A DNA stretch of 64,000 nt, from the NCBI GenBank assembly GCA_024516035.1, contig CM044959.1, positions 15,649,298 through 15,713,297 on the forward strand. The letters run 5' to 3'. Positions 43,691 to 55,711 of the stretch are shown here, piece by piece; the first letter of the stretch is position 1; every line of letters starts with the position of its first letter. The stretch comes from Bactericera cockerelli. Lineage: Eukaryota > Arthropoda > Insecta > Hemiptera > Triozidae. Below the pieces are notes generated by a model. That model saw only the letters and a list, made by a program, of their open reading frames with translations, was not told the origin of the DNA and searched no databases. The position numbers and the translations under genes are program-made.

Positions 43691-45603
43691 ACTAACTCCG
43701 TAGCTCCCTCAATATTACCTCCCTCCCATCTCAATTCAATATAGGCGGAATTTCCCCACATGCGACTCCCTGAGTATCAAGAGCAATCCGAATTTATTCA
43801 AAATTATTCAGATTTCATACCTGATGGGATAGAATGGGTGTGTTTTTTTTTGTAACGAATACTTTTTTTCCCAATATTATTAAACTTCTATATACTATCG
43901 AGAATCGAGCCTTTAGGCTTTATTGAATTAAATAATAGAGCAATATACTGAAGTAATTGTTTTTCATTTGTTCGATTCCCTCCTGTTGTGTGATATTGGA
44001 TGTTGAATTTTGTATGGCTAACAGTTTATGGAATAATGAGATGAAATATAATCATTTTAATGATGTACAAATATTTACAGAGTTGGTATTTTGTTTGGTG
44101 AGTGAGTAATTAGGGGTAATCGCTAATCGCTAGCCTCTTCAATACCCGTTCAGAATAACTCAAATAAGGTAGCTAAAACCATCAAATAGAATCAATGGAC
44201 ATGAAGGGAGTCAAAAAATTGGTTCAACTCCTAGAACCAATTTTTTTACTTCAATCCTCTCACCATCGTGATATAAGTTATTTTTCTAGGCAGAGGAAGT
44301 TTAATTCGCTCAAAAACATAATTCGCTCCCCAAATATAAAATAAAACTTATCCACTAACATTACAGATGCAATTATTTGCTACAGAGAAGTAAGTACATT
44401 AAATCTGTAACTTGTAGGTATACTCTTTTCAATGTAGGTACAAAATATTATGTCCATTGTCTATCAAGCTCGCCGGTAGGCGAGCGCTCGTCAAGTAGCG
44501 CCAGCCAGCCGGCCTATATTAACACGAAACAGAGTTTATATGTATTTTGTTTTATTGTTTTTGCACACTTCCCGCTAACTTTTATCGATTTTTATTTCAC
44601 ATTCGTAATGAGACGCGAAAATAGATTGTGTTTCACGAAAGCGCGAGGTTCCTACGAACAGTTAAAGTCGTTTTCTGGCCACGCCGAAAATCTTGAATTT
44701 CATGAAAATATTCATACAGGTTTTTTTTTTCAGACCAATTTTCTGTCAAGGGTACAGCAATGTGTGCTTGTCGTGGAAAGACGTGAGCTACGTTTTTGGA
44801 TAGGGAATTTTTATTTCTGCATACCTTTTATAGTTTTAAGTATTTATTTTTTATAGGATAGGAGATATAGCCTTCTAAAATAAAATCGGAAAATTGCACA
44901 GAGCCGCTCCTGGTTATCTTGGAGCTGTGATTCTGGTATTTTTCGAAAGGTATTTTCATAGGAAAAAATATAAAAATATAACCAAAGTATTACACTGGAC
45001 CAAACTTGAGTTATAGTCTTTGAAAGGAATACTTGTTATGGAGCCCAGAGCCGTCTATTGTTATCCTAGAGATGTATTTCTGGTGTTTTTAGAAAGGTCT
45101 AGTCAAAGGGAATGAGATCACATAATTTCAGATGGTTGAAACAAGTAGAAAAGTCTTTAAAGCCCTCTAAAGAAATATCTATATTGAACCCTGGAGCCAC
45201 GCCTAGTTATTCCAAGTTGATGACTGAAGGTTCTTTCTAAAGATCTAATTACGCAGAATTATACTACGATGTAAATAAAATTATAGAAAAATCAGCGACA
45301 GTGTGAGACATAAAAAGAAAAAACTGAATATAAATTTATGAGAGTAACAAAAAATCCTCGCCTCACATATAACTTAAAATATGGGTGAGATATAATCGCC
45401 TTTGCTTCATCCAAGCTGCCAGCAGACCGTTTAATCAGAAAGGGAATAATAACGTTCTATAACTTCATTAAAAGATTTCTACATCAAGAGGTAAACTAGG
45501 CTTATATTATGAGAAGTGTATAAAATATTGGCCAGTAAGAGGAAAAATATTGATAAATGTAGATCAAAACAATGATAAATTATAATAAAATATTATGTAT
45601 TGA
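43691..45603. other. Non-coding sequence
   Basis: Repeat J fragment at 44196-44290. A CpG-rich patch at 44468-44515 (cgccggtaggcgagcgctcg) is unusual here but no gene is supported; a 159-codon frame at 44377-44856 lacks recognisable protein features. Confidence 0.35.
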
Positions 45604-45745
45604 GCAGTCTCTGTGGTCGTCGACTGGTGTAGGTAAAACACAAAGTTTGCAAGGTGACCTGGGTTCGAATCCCGGCTAGGTAGATTTTTTTTTACTCTGT
45701 ACTTTGGATGTCCGGATTTCTCGTGAGAAAAAAAACAGTATTTGG
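45604..45745 (+). mobile_element. SINE family B, diverged copy
   Basis: GGTGACCTGGGTTCGAATCC B-box region, linker TTTTTTTTTACTCTGTACTT and GGATGTCCGG. The A-box side is weakly conserved. Confidence 0.65.
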
Positions 45746-45877
45746 TAGTTTGAGTCAACCTTCTATGACCGCATTTCGAACGAAGTGAGTATGGTTTAAC
45801 TCGATCAACATTGATTTGTCACAATCTAACTATTCATCTACCTATGTGTGTAAAACGATTGTGACGAGTTGATTGTA

Positions 45878-46193
45878 TTTGGTTTTAACGTCCTGATTTG
45901 AACTAGTCAGGACGGGGGGTTTTACCCTCCATTCGCTGGGAATCGTTCCAGCTACCTACATTTACCTCACCCAGCCTAGGTAGGGCTGTGATTCCAGACT
46001 TACGTGTTTAGAGGGGAAAAAAATATTAGAAAAGTCTGCAACAACTGGGAATCGAACTCGAAATGTCTGGACTACGGCTGTGATTCTAGACTCACGTATT
46101 TAGAGGGGAAAAAATATTGGAAAAGTCTGCAACAACTGAGAATCGAACTCGAAATGTCTGGACTACGGGCAGGAGATACAACCATTACGCTAG
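45878..46193 (-). mobile_element. SINE family C copy with duplicated head
   Basis: Tail and body as in other copies, but the region GCTGTGATTC(C/T)AGAC...CTGGACTACG occurs twice in tandem (45986-46077 and 46078-46170), so it has two tRNA-Gly-like half-heads in a row. Confidence 0.75.
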
Positions 46194-46319
46194 CCACTAA
46201 CAGTCCAAATAAAGCGTTTATTTGGATCAATACTTTTGTATTTTGAATCGTAAATTACATAGATCTCATTCAAAATTTACAAATATGTACCATTTATATA
46301 AATATAAATAAAAAAAACA

Positions 46320-46540
46320 CTCCCAATTATGGACACAATACTTCCTCGTGATTGTTTCACATTGTATACACGTGGCAATTTTGATTTTTCGACTAAATCA
46401 TTTGTATCTCCAAAACCGCTTAACCGATTTTCTTCAAAATTGTTTTACATACTCGTATATGGTAGAATTGGTAGAATACTATTTTTTCTACATTCTAGTT
46501 ATTTTTGTTCACAAATTCATACTTAAATTAAAAAGGAGTA
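46320..46540 (+). repeat. Dispersed repeat I copy
   Basis: Starts CCAATTATGGACACAATACT, then CTCGTGATTGTTTCACATTG, CCAAAACCGCTTAACCGATT. Copies at 50531-50735 and 5025-5197 (reverse). Confidence 0.7.
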
Positions 46541-47704
46541 AGCCTTATTTTTAATAAATGTATGTTTTTATTTCCTGATTGTGATAATAATAATAAATTA
46601 ACATTAATAGTAATTTGAAATAATACTAAAATCTAGCTTACTAGACTTTAAACCTGGAACTTGGAGTTCAAGACCTCATTAAAGGCTAACTAGTAATTTG
46701 GTATTTTATTTAGTTTGGTCGTTAAAATAATTTAGACAAATCTTATTACTTATTACTATAGATAATAATAACGTACACGAAAAGTACCCAAAAAATACCA
46801 GGTACTGTTACAAAAGTACTCGTACCGGGCACAAAATAAAATTAGGTACCCGTACCCATACCGGGTACAAAATTTTATATGAATTACATTATGTAATTCA
46901 GTTTATAAAATAGGAGGTGGAGCTTCTAATCTATTGAAACACTTGAAACTAAAACACCCAACAAATTTTGTGAACCGAGATTCATCTCCTGTAAACGTGC
47001 AAAATTGTGAGATTTATTTAGTGTACTGAATAATGAAAGAACCGGTGCTTTTGTACTTGGTTTTTGAGTGATTACTCAAATCCATTATTCCATTTACATC
47101 CGCTCTCATAACCTCAAAAACCAAGTAAAAAATAATTGGAAATACTCGGTACTTTTAAGTAATCGATTACTGAAGTACCAGTTATTTGAAATACTCGATA
47201 TCACCCGTCTCTAATTATTGCCAAAAATACTGAAAAGGGGTACTTTTCTGTTAGTGAACCTCGGTAGTGGGTTTCAAAATTTGAAAAGATCAACAAAATT
47301 GCTGAGCGCTCTAGTGTCACTCAAATAAGGAATACACCTGTTATCACAATATCTCTCCTCTCTTCAGCAAGTACTATGAAATATTCTTTCAGCATCTTTT
47401 CAAGGTTTTTTTTCTATCTTTTTTTTCTCCTTGCCATTGTAATTATTTACAGAACAGTACTTGGGTCACAATATAATTTTCGAGCATGCAACTCATTATA
47501 ACTTTTTTCATTAAACAAGGTAGTTTCACCTCAGTACTCGTACTTCAATATAAATTACCCAACATTTTATATGATAGTCTTATAATATTACTGCGTATCG
47601 CAACATCCTTAAATTAAAAGTCTTTTTTTCTTTTATCTGTTGATTTTTGATTAGTTTTTATTTCATCTATCAAAGGACAATCAATTATATCAAAAAGTAG
47701 TGAT
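46541..47704. other. Non-coding sequence
   Basis: GTACC-rich stretch at 46770-46880. No gene recognised. Confidence 0.35.
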
Positions 47705-48038
47705 ATCCCCCAAAAAACACTACGTGTACAAATAGTCGTCAAGTGTTGGAATGATTAAAAAGAACTGATATCAAAAACGTCAATTTTCTATGTTTGAAGG
47801 AATTATTTTTCACGTAGGTAATTACAGAACCACGTCCTTGACTGCACACTGTTTTGTTCTGAAATTTATGTGTAGTAATTTACTAACAAAACAGTGTGCA
47901 GTCAAGGACGTGGTTCTGTAATTACCTACGTGAAAAATAATTCCTTCATACATAGAAAATTGACGTTTTTGATATCAGTTCTTTTTAATCATTCCAACAC
48001 TTGACGACTATTTGTACACGTAGTGTTTTTTGGGGGAT
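47705..48038. repeat. Near-perfect palindrome, two 154-bp arms, 26-bp loop
   Basis: Arms 47705-47858 and 47885-48038 are reverse complements with one mismatch seen (ATGTTTGAAGG against ATGTATGAAGG). The loop is 47859-47884. Arms start ATCCCCCAAAAAACACTACG. No target-site duplication is evident. Could be a foldback element, a hairpin-RNA source or an assembly artefact. Confidence 0.9.
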
Positions 48039-49034
48039 TGTCTAATATGCATAAGTGTATGATAATTTTTGACCTCTTCATTTTTTAAGAACATTTTATT
48101 TCTTCTTCAGAATCACAATTTAAATAAACCCAAGTCGTCATATTTTTGATGCTCAAAAATAAACCACCCTTCTTCGCGCTCACCTAATCATAATAACAAC
48201 TAATAAAATATTTTACTTTTTTAATAATGTGTAACTTTTCTTTCTAGACGGCAAAACTTTTCGAGAGCGAAAGCTTAGGAGACGCGCTTTCATAACGTAA
48301 TGTCGTGAGGCAGCTACTTGAGTTGCGTCTCTTGAGTGGTAGGTAGTATTTAAATAGCTATCTACTGTATGTAGCTGACGGAGGCTGAAACCTCTTCAGG
48401 GGGATTCCAGGAAGTCTTAGATTTAAGATTATTTAGCCGAAAATAAAGAATTCCTTCTCTTTGTTTTCGAAAAAAAAATGTTTTCCAAAAATGTTTTCGA
48501 AAAAAAAACTTAGTCCAATTCCAAAATGTTGACTTAATGGAACTTTGTAGTCTATAATATGATAAAGTTATTCCATTTTTTGTGTTCGATTTTACTGATA
48601 TAGTCCAGGCAGTGACGATATTTTAGCTGGGACACAAATTTACCAATTTGAAGGGTTATGAGACCCACTTAACACTTCTCTCCTAGACATGAGAGAAGTA
48701 GGCATTCAATAAAGGTAAATCATATTTAATCATTATTCTCTCTTGCTGTCTTTTGTTGTGGAAAACTTCCAGCTTGGACAACATATTAAAGAAATTTAAT
48801 ATTATAAATGTGTGTGGCAGAGGAAACTTTGTGAGATTTGTTGGTATACACATTTAAGTATACTGGAGCAAGAAGATGTTCGAAGATATTGATAGGTAGC
48901 CTTCAATTGTTACAATTTGGTCAAACTTTTTGACATAGTAGGACTTTATGTTGCCCGCTGAAACTCTAAGTAAAATACTAGGTAGGAACTTGGAGTTCTT
49001 ACCTACGTAATAATTAGGGGCCCCTGGCAAAAAA
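48039..49034. other. Non-coding sequence
   Basis: No gene or family repeat recognised. Confidence 0.35.
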
Positions 49035-49352
49035 ATGTTCGTAACTCACTCGCCCAAAAGAGCAAAAGAAATGCTCTTTCTGAGCAGAGAGGAATTACGA
49101 ATCCTCACTGTCTTTCTAATAAGCCATTGCAGCCTCAACTACCATCTAAACAAGATGGGCATCGCTCAAGACCCAAAGTGCCGTCTATGTAAAGAGGCCT
49201 GAGAGACAGTAAAACGCATTCTCTTGGAATGTGGAACAGCCTCTCACAACCGATTGAAGCACTTCTTAAGGCTGATTCTAGCATCTAAAGAAGTTACTGA
49301 AATATGTCCTAAAAGAATATTAAGCTTTATTAAAAGCTTAGATCTCTTTTAG
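49035..49352 (+). pseudogene. Decayed non-LTR C-terminal domain (RNase H end and CCHC-like motif)
   Basis: Reads MFVTHSPKRAKEMLFLSREE, LRILTVFLISHCSLNYHLNK, MGIAQDPKCRLCKEA, an in-frame TGA, then ETVKRILLECGTASHNRL and ILSFIKSLDLF with a stop at 49350. The CxxC...ET...H/R-IL-x-EC arrangement and preceding LT-x-x-x-SHCSLNYHL segment are the C-terminal end of RNase H-bearing non-LTR elements (Jockey/I/R1-like). The His normally before IL is Arg here and there is an internal stop. Confidence 0.75.
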
Positions 49353-49477
49353 ATTTATTTACAAGGGCATGTCACAAAGATCTTAAAAAATCGTAGTGAA
49401 AAAGAGCTTCCTTGGCTGACGATCTACTTACCTTTATCATATTAATCACTAAAAATACTATACTCCTTATCAAAATA

Positions 49478-49681
49478 GTAGTTACCGTGGCCGAGTGAGT
49501 TAGCACGCTAAGCATTGTACGCACGGTGACCTGGGTTCGATCCCCAGCGGGGCAGATTTTTTCTGCTCTGTACTTGGGCGAAGTTATTACCCAAAAATAA
49601 GATATCGGATATTAAAAACAGGAAAAGTCCTATAATTCTGCGCGCCCCACTAAAATTGTGATAAAACACAAAACACATTAT
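49478..49681 (+). mobile_element. SINE family B with 10-bp target-site duplication
   Basis: TATCAAAATA flanks the element at 49468-49477 and 49682-49691. This fixes the 5' end as GTAGTTACCGTGGCCGAGTG. B box GGTTCGATCCCC, linker TTTTTTCTGCTCTGTACTT, end CCCACTAAAATTGTGAT, ATT tail. Shorter internally than 17031-17331. Confidence 0.85.
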
Positions 49682-49691
49682 TATCAAAATA

Positions 49692-50232
49692 CAAAAGAGG
49701 TGTTTCAAATTGGCCTAGTCTTCTTCTTAAGGTTGAAGAGGCATGCAAAATCATACTCCGTGTGTATTCTCCTACCGTCAACTTTTTGATAACACTCGCT
49801 GAATTCATCGTCTCTGAAAGTTTGACACTTTGCCTGTTGTACTTCTCGGTATGCTGCTGAGAGATGACAAACTCCTACGGAAGATGTCACGTGTCATTTT
49901 TGGAAGAGCTTTAAGCTCCTATCAACGGAAATAAAAGCAAACCTTCTCCCAAAGGTTCACTTTCTACGGAATCTGAGAATATCAAAGTCATGAAGGAATT
50001 TTTCTGTTAATACAATGTACCCGTGTACCGGGCATCAACATTATTTATTTATAACTTTACAAAATATAAAATATAACAATATTTATTTAAAAATAAGTTA
50101 AAAAATATTAGAGTAAGTTATTTTGCCTAACTTAAACAGAGTAACAATCTATTTACAATGAATTCCATATTCACAAAGTATTTGGCTATAAATTGGCAAG
50201 ATAGACACCATCATACATTGCAGAACTGACGA
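49692..50232. other. Non-coding sequence
   Basis: No gene recognised; AT-rich. Confidence 0.35.
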
Positions 50233-50455
50233 TCATCATCATCATCATAGGGTGGCGTCATCGTGAACGATGGTAGCCAGACAGTGGAGAAATGTCTCAG
50301 CACTTCTACCACTGTCTTTACCAGTAGGCTAATAATTGACAAGGGCCCCCAGAGGCCAGAACCAAGCCCATGCTGATCTACTCCTTGTTTTTAGTCCTCC
50401 AGCCAGACTGCTGGTCTAATCCCTGTTTATAGTCCCTCAGCCAGACTAGAACTGA
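50233..50455 (-). repeat. Dispersed repeat F, reverse copy
   Basis: (ATC)n tail, GGGTGGCGTCATCGTGAACG, GACAAGGGCCCCCAGAGG, then repeated CCAGCCAGACTGCTGG and CCCTGTTTATAGTCCC units. Confidence 0.7.
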
Positions 50456-50530
50456 AGATAGGTAATAATTTTATTAGCAATGAATCGCCCAACCAAAAAG
50501 TGAAACTAGTAAGTATCTTTAAAAAGAAAC

Positions 50531-50735
50531 ACTGCCAATTATGGACACAATACTTCCTCGTGATTGTTTCACATTGTATACACGTACACGTGCCAATTTT
50601 GAGATTTTATGCTAAAACACTTGTATTTCCAAAACCACTTAACTGATTTTCTTCAAATTTGTTTTAAGTGGTAAAATACTATTTTTCCTACATTCTAAAT
50701 TCTACAAAAAATTCTGTATCGGCAAGTAGTCGACC
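50531..50735 (+). repeat. Dispersed repeat I copy
   Basis: CCAATTATGGACACAATACT start identical to 46320, then CCAAAACCACTTAACTGATT. Confidence 0.7.
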
Positions 50736-51333
50736 TTATTTTTTTTGACTTTTTTGACAAACCTACCGCAGGTAAAGTTCCTAGCATTGCCAAATATTAT
50801 TTTAATAATTCACCATGTATCATTTTCCTCTCGACATATTGCACCTGACTTAATACTATTACTACACCAAGCCCCCTTGGCTTTTTCTTTCTTTCCGCTC
50901 GTATTGTTGCCTGAAAATTATGAAAACTCTATCGAGAGAGAGAGGGCTCCGTTGTATATTCAATTTACTTCAACATTTCCATTTCGTACTCCCCCACCTG
51001 GGTGCACCACATGCTTCAAATGACCCACAAAATGTTATGTTTTTATTTCCTACCTTTGCCTCTACTGTTTCTGCCAGGTCAGGGCGGGTTATGCGGGAGT
51101 CACTTGGGGAAGTGGGCGCACTAGCGGCACAGAACATAAACTTGTATCATTCCATAAACAGCTGAACACAGTAAACTTTCTGCATTAAGGTTGATCACAC
51201 TTTTCCTCTCCACGTGTTCAAATGGCTTAATATTTCGAAAGTCGCAAGCGTAACGCTAGTTGTATATCTACTACTAATAGAGGGAGTTAATCACACCTAT
51301 ATGGCTATTTTTATCCCATAAAATATATATTAT
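50736..51333. other. Non-coding sequence
   Basis: No supported gene. Confidence 0.35.
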
Positions 51334-51524
51334 AAGACCAGTGGTTAAGGCGTCTGACTAGTAATCCAGAGGTCAGGGGTTCAAAACACAACCGGGACAT
51401 GACAAGCTATATCCTCACATTTGGGATTTTCACCAAATAAGAATACGTCTTGGGCTCACTGCTGGGATAATAATGGGACTCATTAATCCTAATCGGGCAG
51501 TATAAATAAGGCGAGTATTATATT
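51334..51524 (+). mobile_element. SINE family E copy, plus orientation
   Basis: Head AGACCAGTGGTTAAGGCGTC and GGTCAGGGGTTCAAAAC (A and B boxes), middle CAAATAAGAATACGTCTTGG, tail CCTAATCGGGCAGTATAAAT and AAGGCGAGTATTAT. Confidence 0.75.
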
Positions 51525-51839
51525 GTTATAAGATCCTACATTAGTTACATAGTTTCTTGAAAGAAAAAAAGGGTATATGTCTCCACGTGGTATGTTACAG
51601 TCGAACATAATTTTTCAAGTGGCTGCTTAGCGGAGTCCTTACAAACATCCCTGTTGTATATTGTAGTGGTAACTTATTTCTCGCCCTCCCTTCTTCTCCC
51701 CGACTTCCTCCTCCTCCTCCTTCGTCTTTCTTAAATCTTTAAATTAACGAATAGAAAATTCAGTGACTCGGAAACCTTTTTTTTTTTGAACGAAACTGAA
51801 ACTTTGAAAGAAACGAGTGCGAATAAAGAGAGAGATGAA
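51525..51839. other. Non-coding sequence
   Basis: CT-rich patch at 51685-51735. No gene. Confidence 0.35.
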
Positions 51840-52530
51840 AAGGGGGGAGAAAGGAGGCGGAGAATGGGGGAGAATCTATAAAGAGGGAGAGAAGAAGAGA
51901 GGATAAAACAAAGAGGGGGAAGAAAGGAGGAGAATAGAAATAGAGATGAAAAGGAAGGGTGAAAAAGAGGTGGAGAATGGGGGAGAATACAATAAAGAGG
52001 GAAGGAAGAGAGTATAAAGTAAAGAGAGGAGGAAAAGAGGAGAATAGAGACAAAGATGAAGAGTGGGAGAGAAGGAGGTGGAGAATGGGAAAGAATACAA
52101 TAAAGAGGTAGAATAGGGAAGATAAGAAAGGGTGAGAAGTAAGAGAATAAGAGAGGGAGAGATTAAGGAGGAAAATGAAGACAGGGAGAGAGTCATATAG
52201 GAGAGAAATGAGAGGAAATCGAGGGTGGAGGAGATGGAGAACAGGGGAGAATACAAGAAAGAGTGAGAATAGGGAGTATAAGAGAGGGTGAGAAGTAGAA
52301 GAATAAAGAGAGGGAGAGAAGAAAGAGGAGAATGAAGACAGGGAGAGAGTCATATAAGAAAGAAATGAGAGGAAATCAAGGGTGGAGGAGGTGGAGAAAC
52401 AGGGAATAATACAATAAACAGTGAGAAGAGGGAGGATAAGAGAGGGTAAGGAGAGGAGAAAGGAGGGGAATAAATAGAGAGAGAGAGAGAGTCATATTAG
52501 GAAAGAAATGAGAGGAAATCATGTTGAGAA
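51840..52530 (+). repeat. GA-rich tract with about 150-bp imperfect period
   Basis: GAGAGTCATAT(A/T) landmarks recur near 52191, 52348 and 52490, with GAAATGAGAGGAAATC following each. Reverse-strand Ser/Leu-rich frames are composition products. Confidence 0.8.
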
Positions 52531-53233
52531 ATAAAGAAAAAGGAAGCGAATCAGTTCAACATCTGTGACTCTTGAGTAGGTACTGCTAAGGAGAGGGTGT
52601 TCCCTAATTTGGTGACTTTTTGTTTCTCTATTGACTTTTGGCGGAAATTAAGAGAATATTTTTGCTATCTTTGTGTGTCAAATCATTGTGGAAAGACATT
52701 GAGACTGAAATTTTTGATAGCACAATAAAAGGTAGGTACGTATTATGTACAGTCAAACCTGGACATAAATAGAACCCAAGGGACAGACCAAAAATTCTAT
52801 TCTAATAGAGCCAGTTCTCTTTTACACCTAAACAGGTGTGATGTGACGCAGGGACCGAATATTTTCTCTATCATCAACACTTTTTTTTATTATATCAGAG
52901 TCTATTTTATCTAGGTTGGTAGACAGTGTTGATGAATTTTCGCTGATTTTGTGTTGTTTGGAAGTGTATTTTATAGTTCAGTATTTATTTATTATTATAA
53001 TTATGTAAACTTAGGTACTTTTAAAAAATCAATAGATTGCTACTCCTCGGAAGAATTTAATCTGTTCGATCTGAATGGCTTTTCGAGAGTTTCACTCAAA
53101 CTGCAAATGGTTAAAAATTACAACAAAATACAAGAGTTTATATTTTTAAAGAAGTAAAATTATTACAATTGTATTTCCTTTTGGGATAAAAATCTGGCAT
53201 ATTTGAATTCCTCAAATCATCAAGGGCAGATTT
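52531..53233. other. Non-coding sequence
   Basis: No gene recognised. Confidence 0.35.
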
Positions 53234-53366
53234 GTAAAACAGGATTAGATTTAATCTAAGTGGACACTATCCCTTAACTCGGGCTATAGCGCGCTGTGAT
53301 AGGTTGACAACTTCAAAGTGAGTGTTTGTCTGGCTTAGCTTAACTTGAATCCTGTTTCATAATGTG
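53234..53366 (+). mobile_element. Small TIR element, copy 2
   Basis: Left GTAAAACAGGATTAGATTTA and right TAACTTGAATCCTGTTTCAT are imperfect inverted ends of about 24 bp. Interior CTTAACTCGGGCTATAGCGC. Reverse copy at 42166-42281. Confidence 0.7.
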
Positions 53367-54280
53367 ACCCTAAGGGTTAAAGAAATACAACAAAATACAA
53401 GACTTTGAATTTTAGAAAGAAGTAAAATTATAATAATTGTATTTCCTTTTGGGATAAGCATCTGGTACATTTAAAATTTGTATGTATTTTATGTGAAATA
53501 AATATACATAATGTAGCGTGCAAAAGTAGCTTGAGAAATGGAAACAGTATGTATATTGTATATTATGTATAATATATAGTTATATGTTTAACGATATTGT
53601 GAAACTTATTATTATTTGATAGGAGGGACATGGGAGAGGAAAAGCTACTTTAAATAAAACTTGTATTGAAATATACATGTGTATGAACAATAATTATGTA
53701 GATATTATTAATCCTATATTTTCTTGGGCCCCAGACAGAGTTTCTGTATGTTAATTCGTGTATACTTACCTTAACTAGTTTACCTGAATAACCTCGTCAT
53801 AATTATACCGTTAAAAAACGTAAAGAGCTAGGAAAAATGCTGAAAAAACAGCCAAGAACAACAATGTAATTAGGGCTACTACTCCGGAACGAGTGGTTTT
53901 TTCATATTTTTTTTCAAGAAAGTATGAAATTACCAGCATGGAATTTCATGTGCCCTTCGAGCTAGCGAACATTCTACGTTTTATTTATGCAGGTTCTAAC
54001 TGTGAGATATAAATTTATACCTTTGTAAAAGTTGTTTGCGTCCTCAGGCTACATTCCAGCAATAACTCATGAAGTATGAAGTCTCGGTTTTTTTTTATGC
54101 TCTGGTCTAGGATTTGAACTAGAGGAACAGGTTTGTACAAGTTCTTGGGTGAAATAAGAACAGCATCAACATAAATATATTTTTCCCGTTAGAAAACTTT
54201 TTACTTTCGAAGAACCTTATTTTCATGAGTTTCTCCAGTTCGTGTATAGTGTGTATACAATACTAGCTACTACTATAAGC
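53367..54280. other. Non-coding sequence
   Basis: A block near 53385-53470 (caacaaaatacaagactttg ... attgtatttccttttggg) is a direct repeat of 53120-53200, so this region carries a local duplication bracketing the TIR element. No gene. Confidence 0.45.
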
Positions 54281-54412
54281 TATCATATTAAATATAGGAT
54301 ATCAGGATAGAATGATGTATTTAATTTCATATTTTACTGTTACTACCCCTAGCTATCATATTAAATATAGGAAATCAGGATAGAATGTATTTAATATCAT
54401 ATTTTACTGTTT
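54281..54412 (+). repeat. Tandem duplication of about 70 bp
   Basis: Two units with AGCTATCATATTAAATATAG, TCAGGATAGAATG and TCATATTTTACTGTT. Confidence 0.8.
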
Positions 54413-55059
54413 TATCATTTTTATCAAAAAATCGTTTTATCAACAAACAAAAAAATCATTTGCATATATTATACAATAAATTATACATAGGTACTTTACA
54501 TATTTTATTTTATTTTACTTTCTTAAGATAAGATTCACATAATTATAATTGACTACCAGGCTGAACTGCGAGTTTGTTCGTTTCTTAACAATATATTGGA
54601 GGTTTGCTATCTTGAAACTTTTGAATGCTGTAAATAAAAGACAATTTCGAGTACACACATTTATTTATCCTTTACAAATTTTATATGAAAGTATAATAAC
54701 TTTATTTCAAAATACCTATACCATAAAAATAATGATAGGTAAGTACCTATACATTTGTTTTCTTCCCAGCATAATTTTAAGATTTATATACATAGGAAGT
54801 ATTTATCCTATCGTCCACACGCGAATGCTAAACATCCAACATCACTTCTAGAATCCATGGTGTCTCTGAATAAATATGCTTTCATATCTGGAGATTATAG
54901 GAGGTACTCAGGTAGCAGGGTAGCTACATGAAAAAAAAATCCATCCAATATGTAGAATTATTGTAGATTGTATATAGGTACGAGAAAAATAACTTTGAAA
55001 ACACACACAAAAAATAATGGCTAAACAATTTTTTCAAAGTCTCTGCTAGAGGAAGAGAG
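54413..55059. other. Non-coding sequence
   Basis: AT-rich, no gene. Confidence 0.35.
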
Positions 55060-55262
55060 AACTTAGCATAACAGATGGGGATGGGGAGGGTTGGAAGGAG
55101 TAGAGATGGGAGGGTGTAGGTATCTTAGGGGTGTTGGGGATCAGAGGGGAGGGGGTTAGGGATCTGAGGGGTGTAGGGATCAGAGGGGCGGGGGAGGGGC
55201 TTGTCTAGGGTAGACAGAACGAGGGGGAGAAAATGATCGTCTAGGGTAGAGGAGTAAAAATT
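55060..55262 (+). repeat. G-rich repeat tract with G-quadruplex-type motifs
   Basis: Repeats of GGGATCAGAGGGG and TCTAGGGTAGA. Four-G-run motifs with loops of 7 or fewer bases occur at 55136-55161 and 55176-55199. Confidence 0.7.
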
Positions 55263-55711
55263 GTGGGTGGGTTTAGGTCATGAAGTTTTTTTTGTGTAAA
55301 ACTCAAACTGAAAAGCTTCCCGAGCACCTCCGAGTTTGGCTTGAGGGTAACTTTGTTAATTTATATCTAAGGGCAGAGACCTTTGAAACATTGGGAAATA
55401 AATTTTCAGCTCCGGAGATGAAGTAACAGTTAAGGTATTTTTCGGCGGGGGTTTTATACTTCGTGTGTGGATACACACGAACAGGTATAAGTGGTGATTA
55501 GATTTGAGAGACGTGAAGTGCCTACAAGGAGCACAAGGATATAATTACATACTATCAAATTATTTTAAAATGTAGGTAGGTAGGTAGGTAGGTATGCTGT
55601 ATTGTCTAAAAAAGAAAAAAGAAACATTTTTATTGATAATTATTGTGGTAAAAAAAAACCGTCATTTCAGGGCTAAATATAAAGAACAGAATTCATTGGC
55701 CCTTTTAATAG
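55263..55711. other. Non-coding, with (GTAG)n microsatellite
   Basis: TAGG/GTAG tetranucleotide run at 55573-55594. Otherwise nothing recognised. Confidence 0.4.

Noticed and set aside
44377..44856. 159-codon plus-strand frame near a CpG-rich patch
   Set aside because: No recognisable domain, no convincing splice sites, and AT-rich hydrophobic composition; recorded as non-coding.
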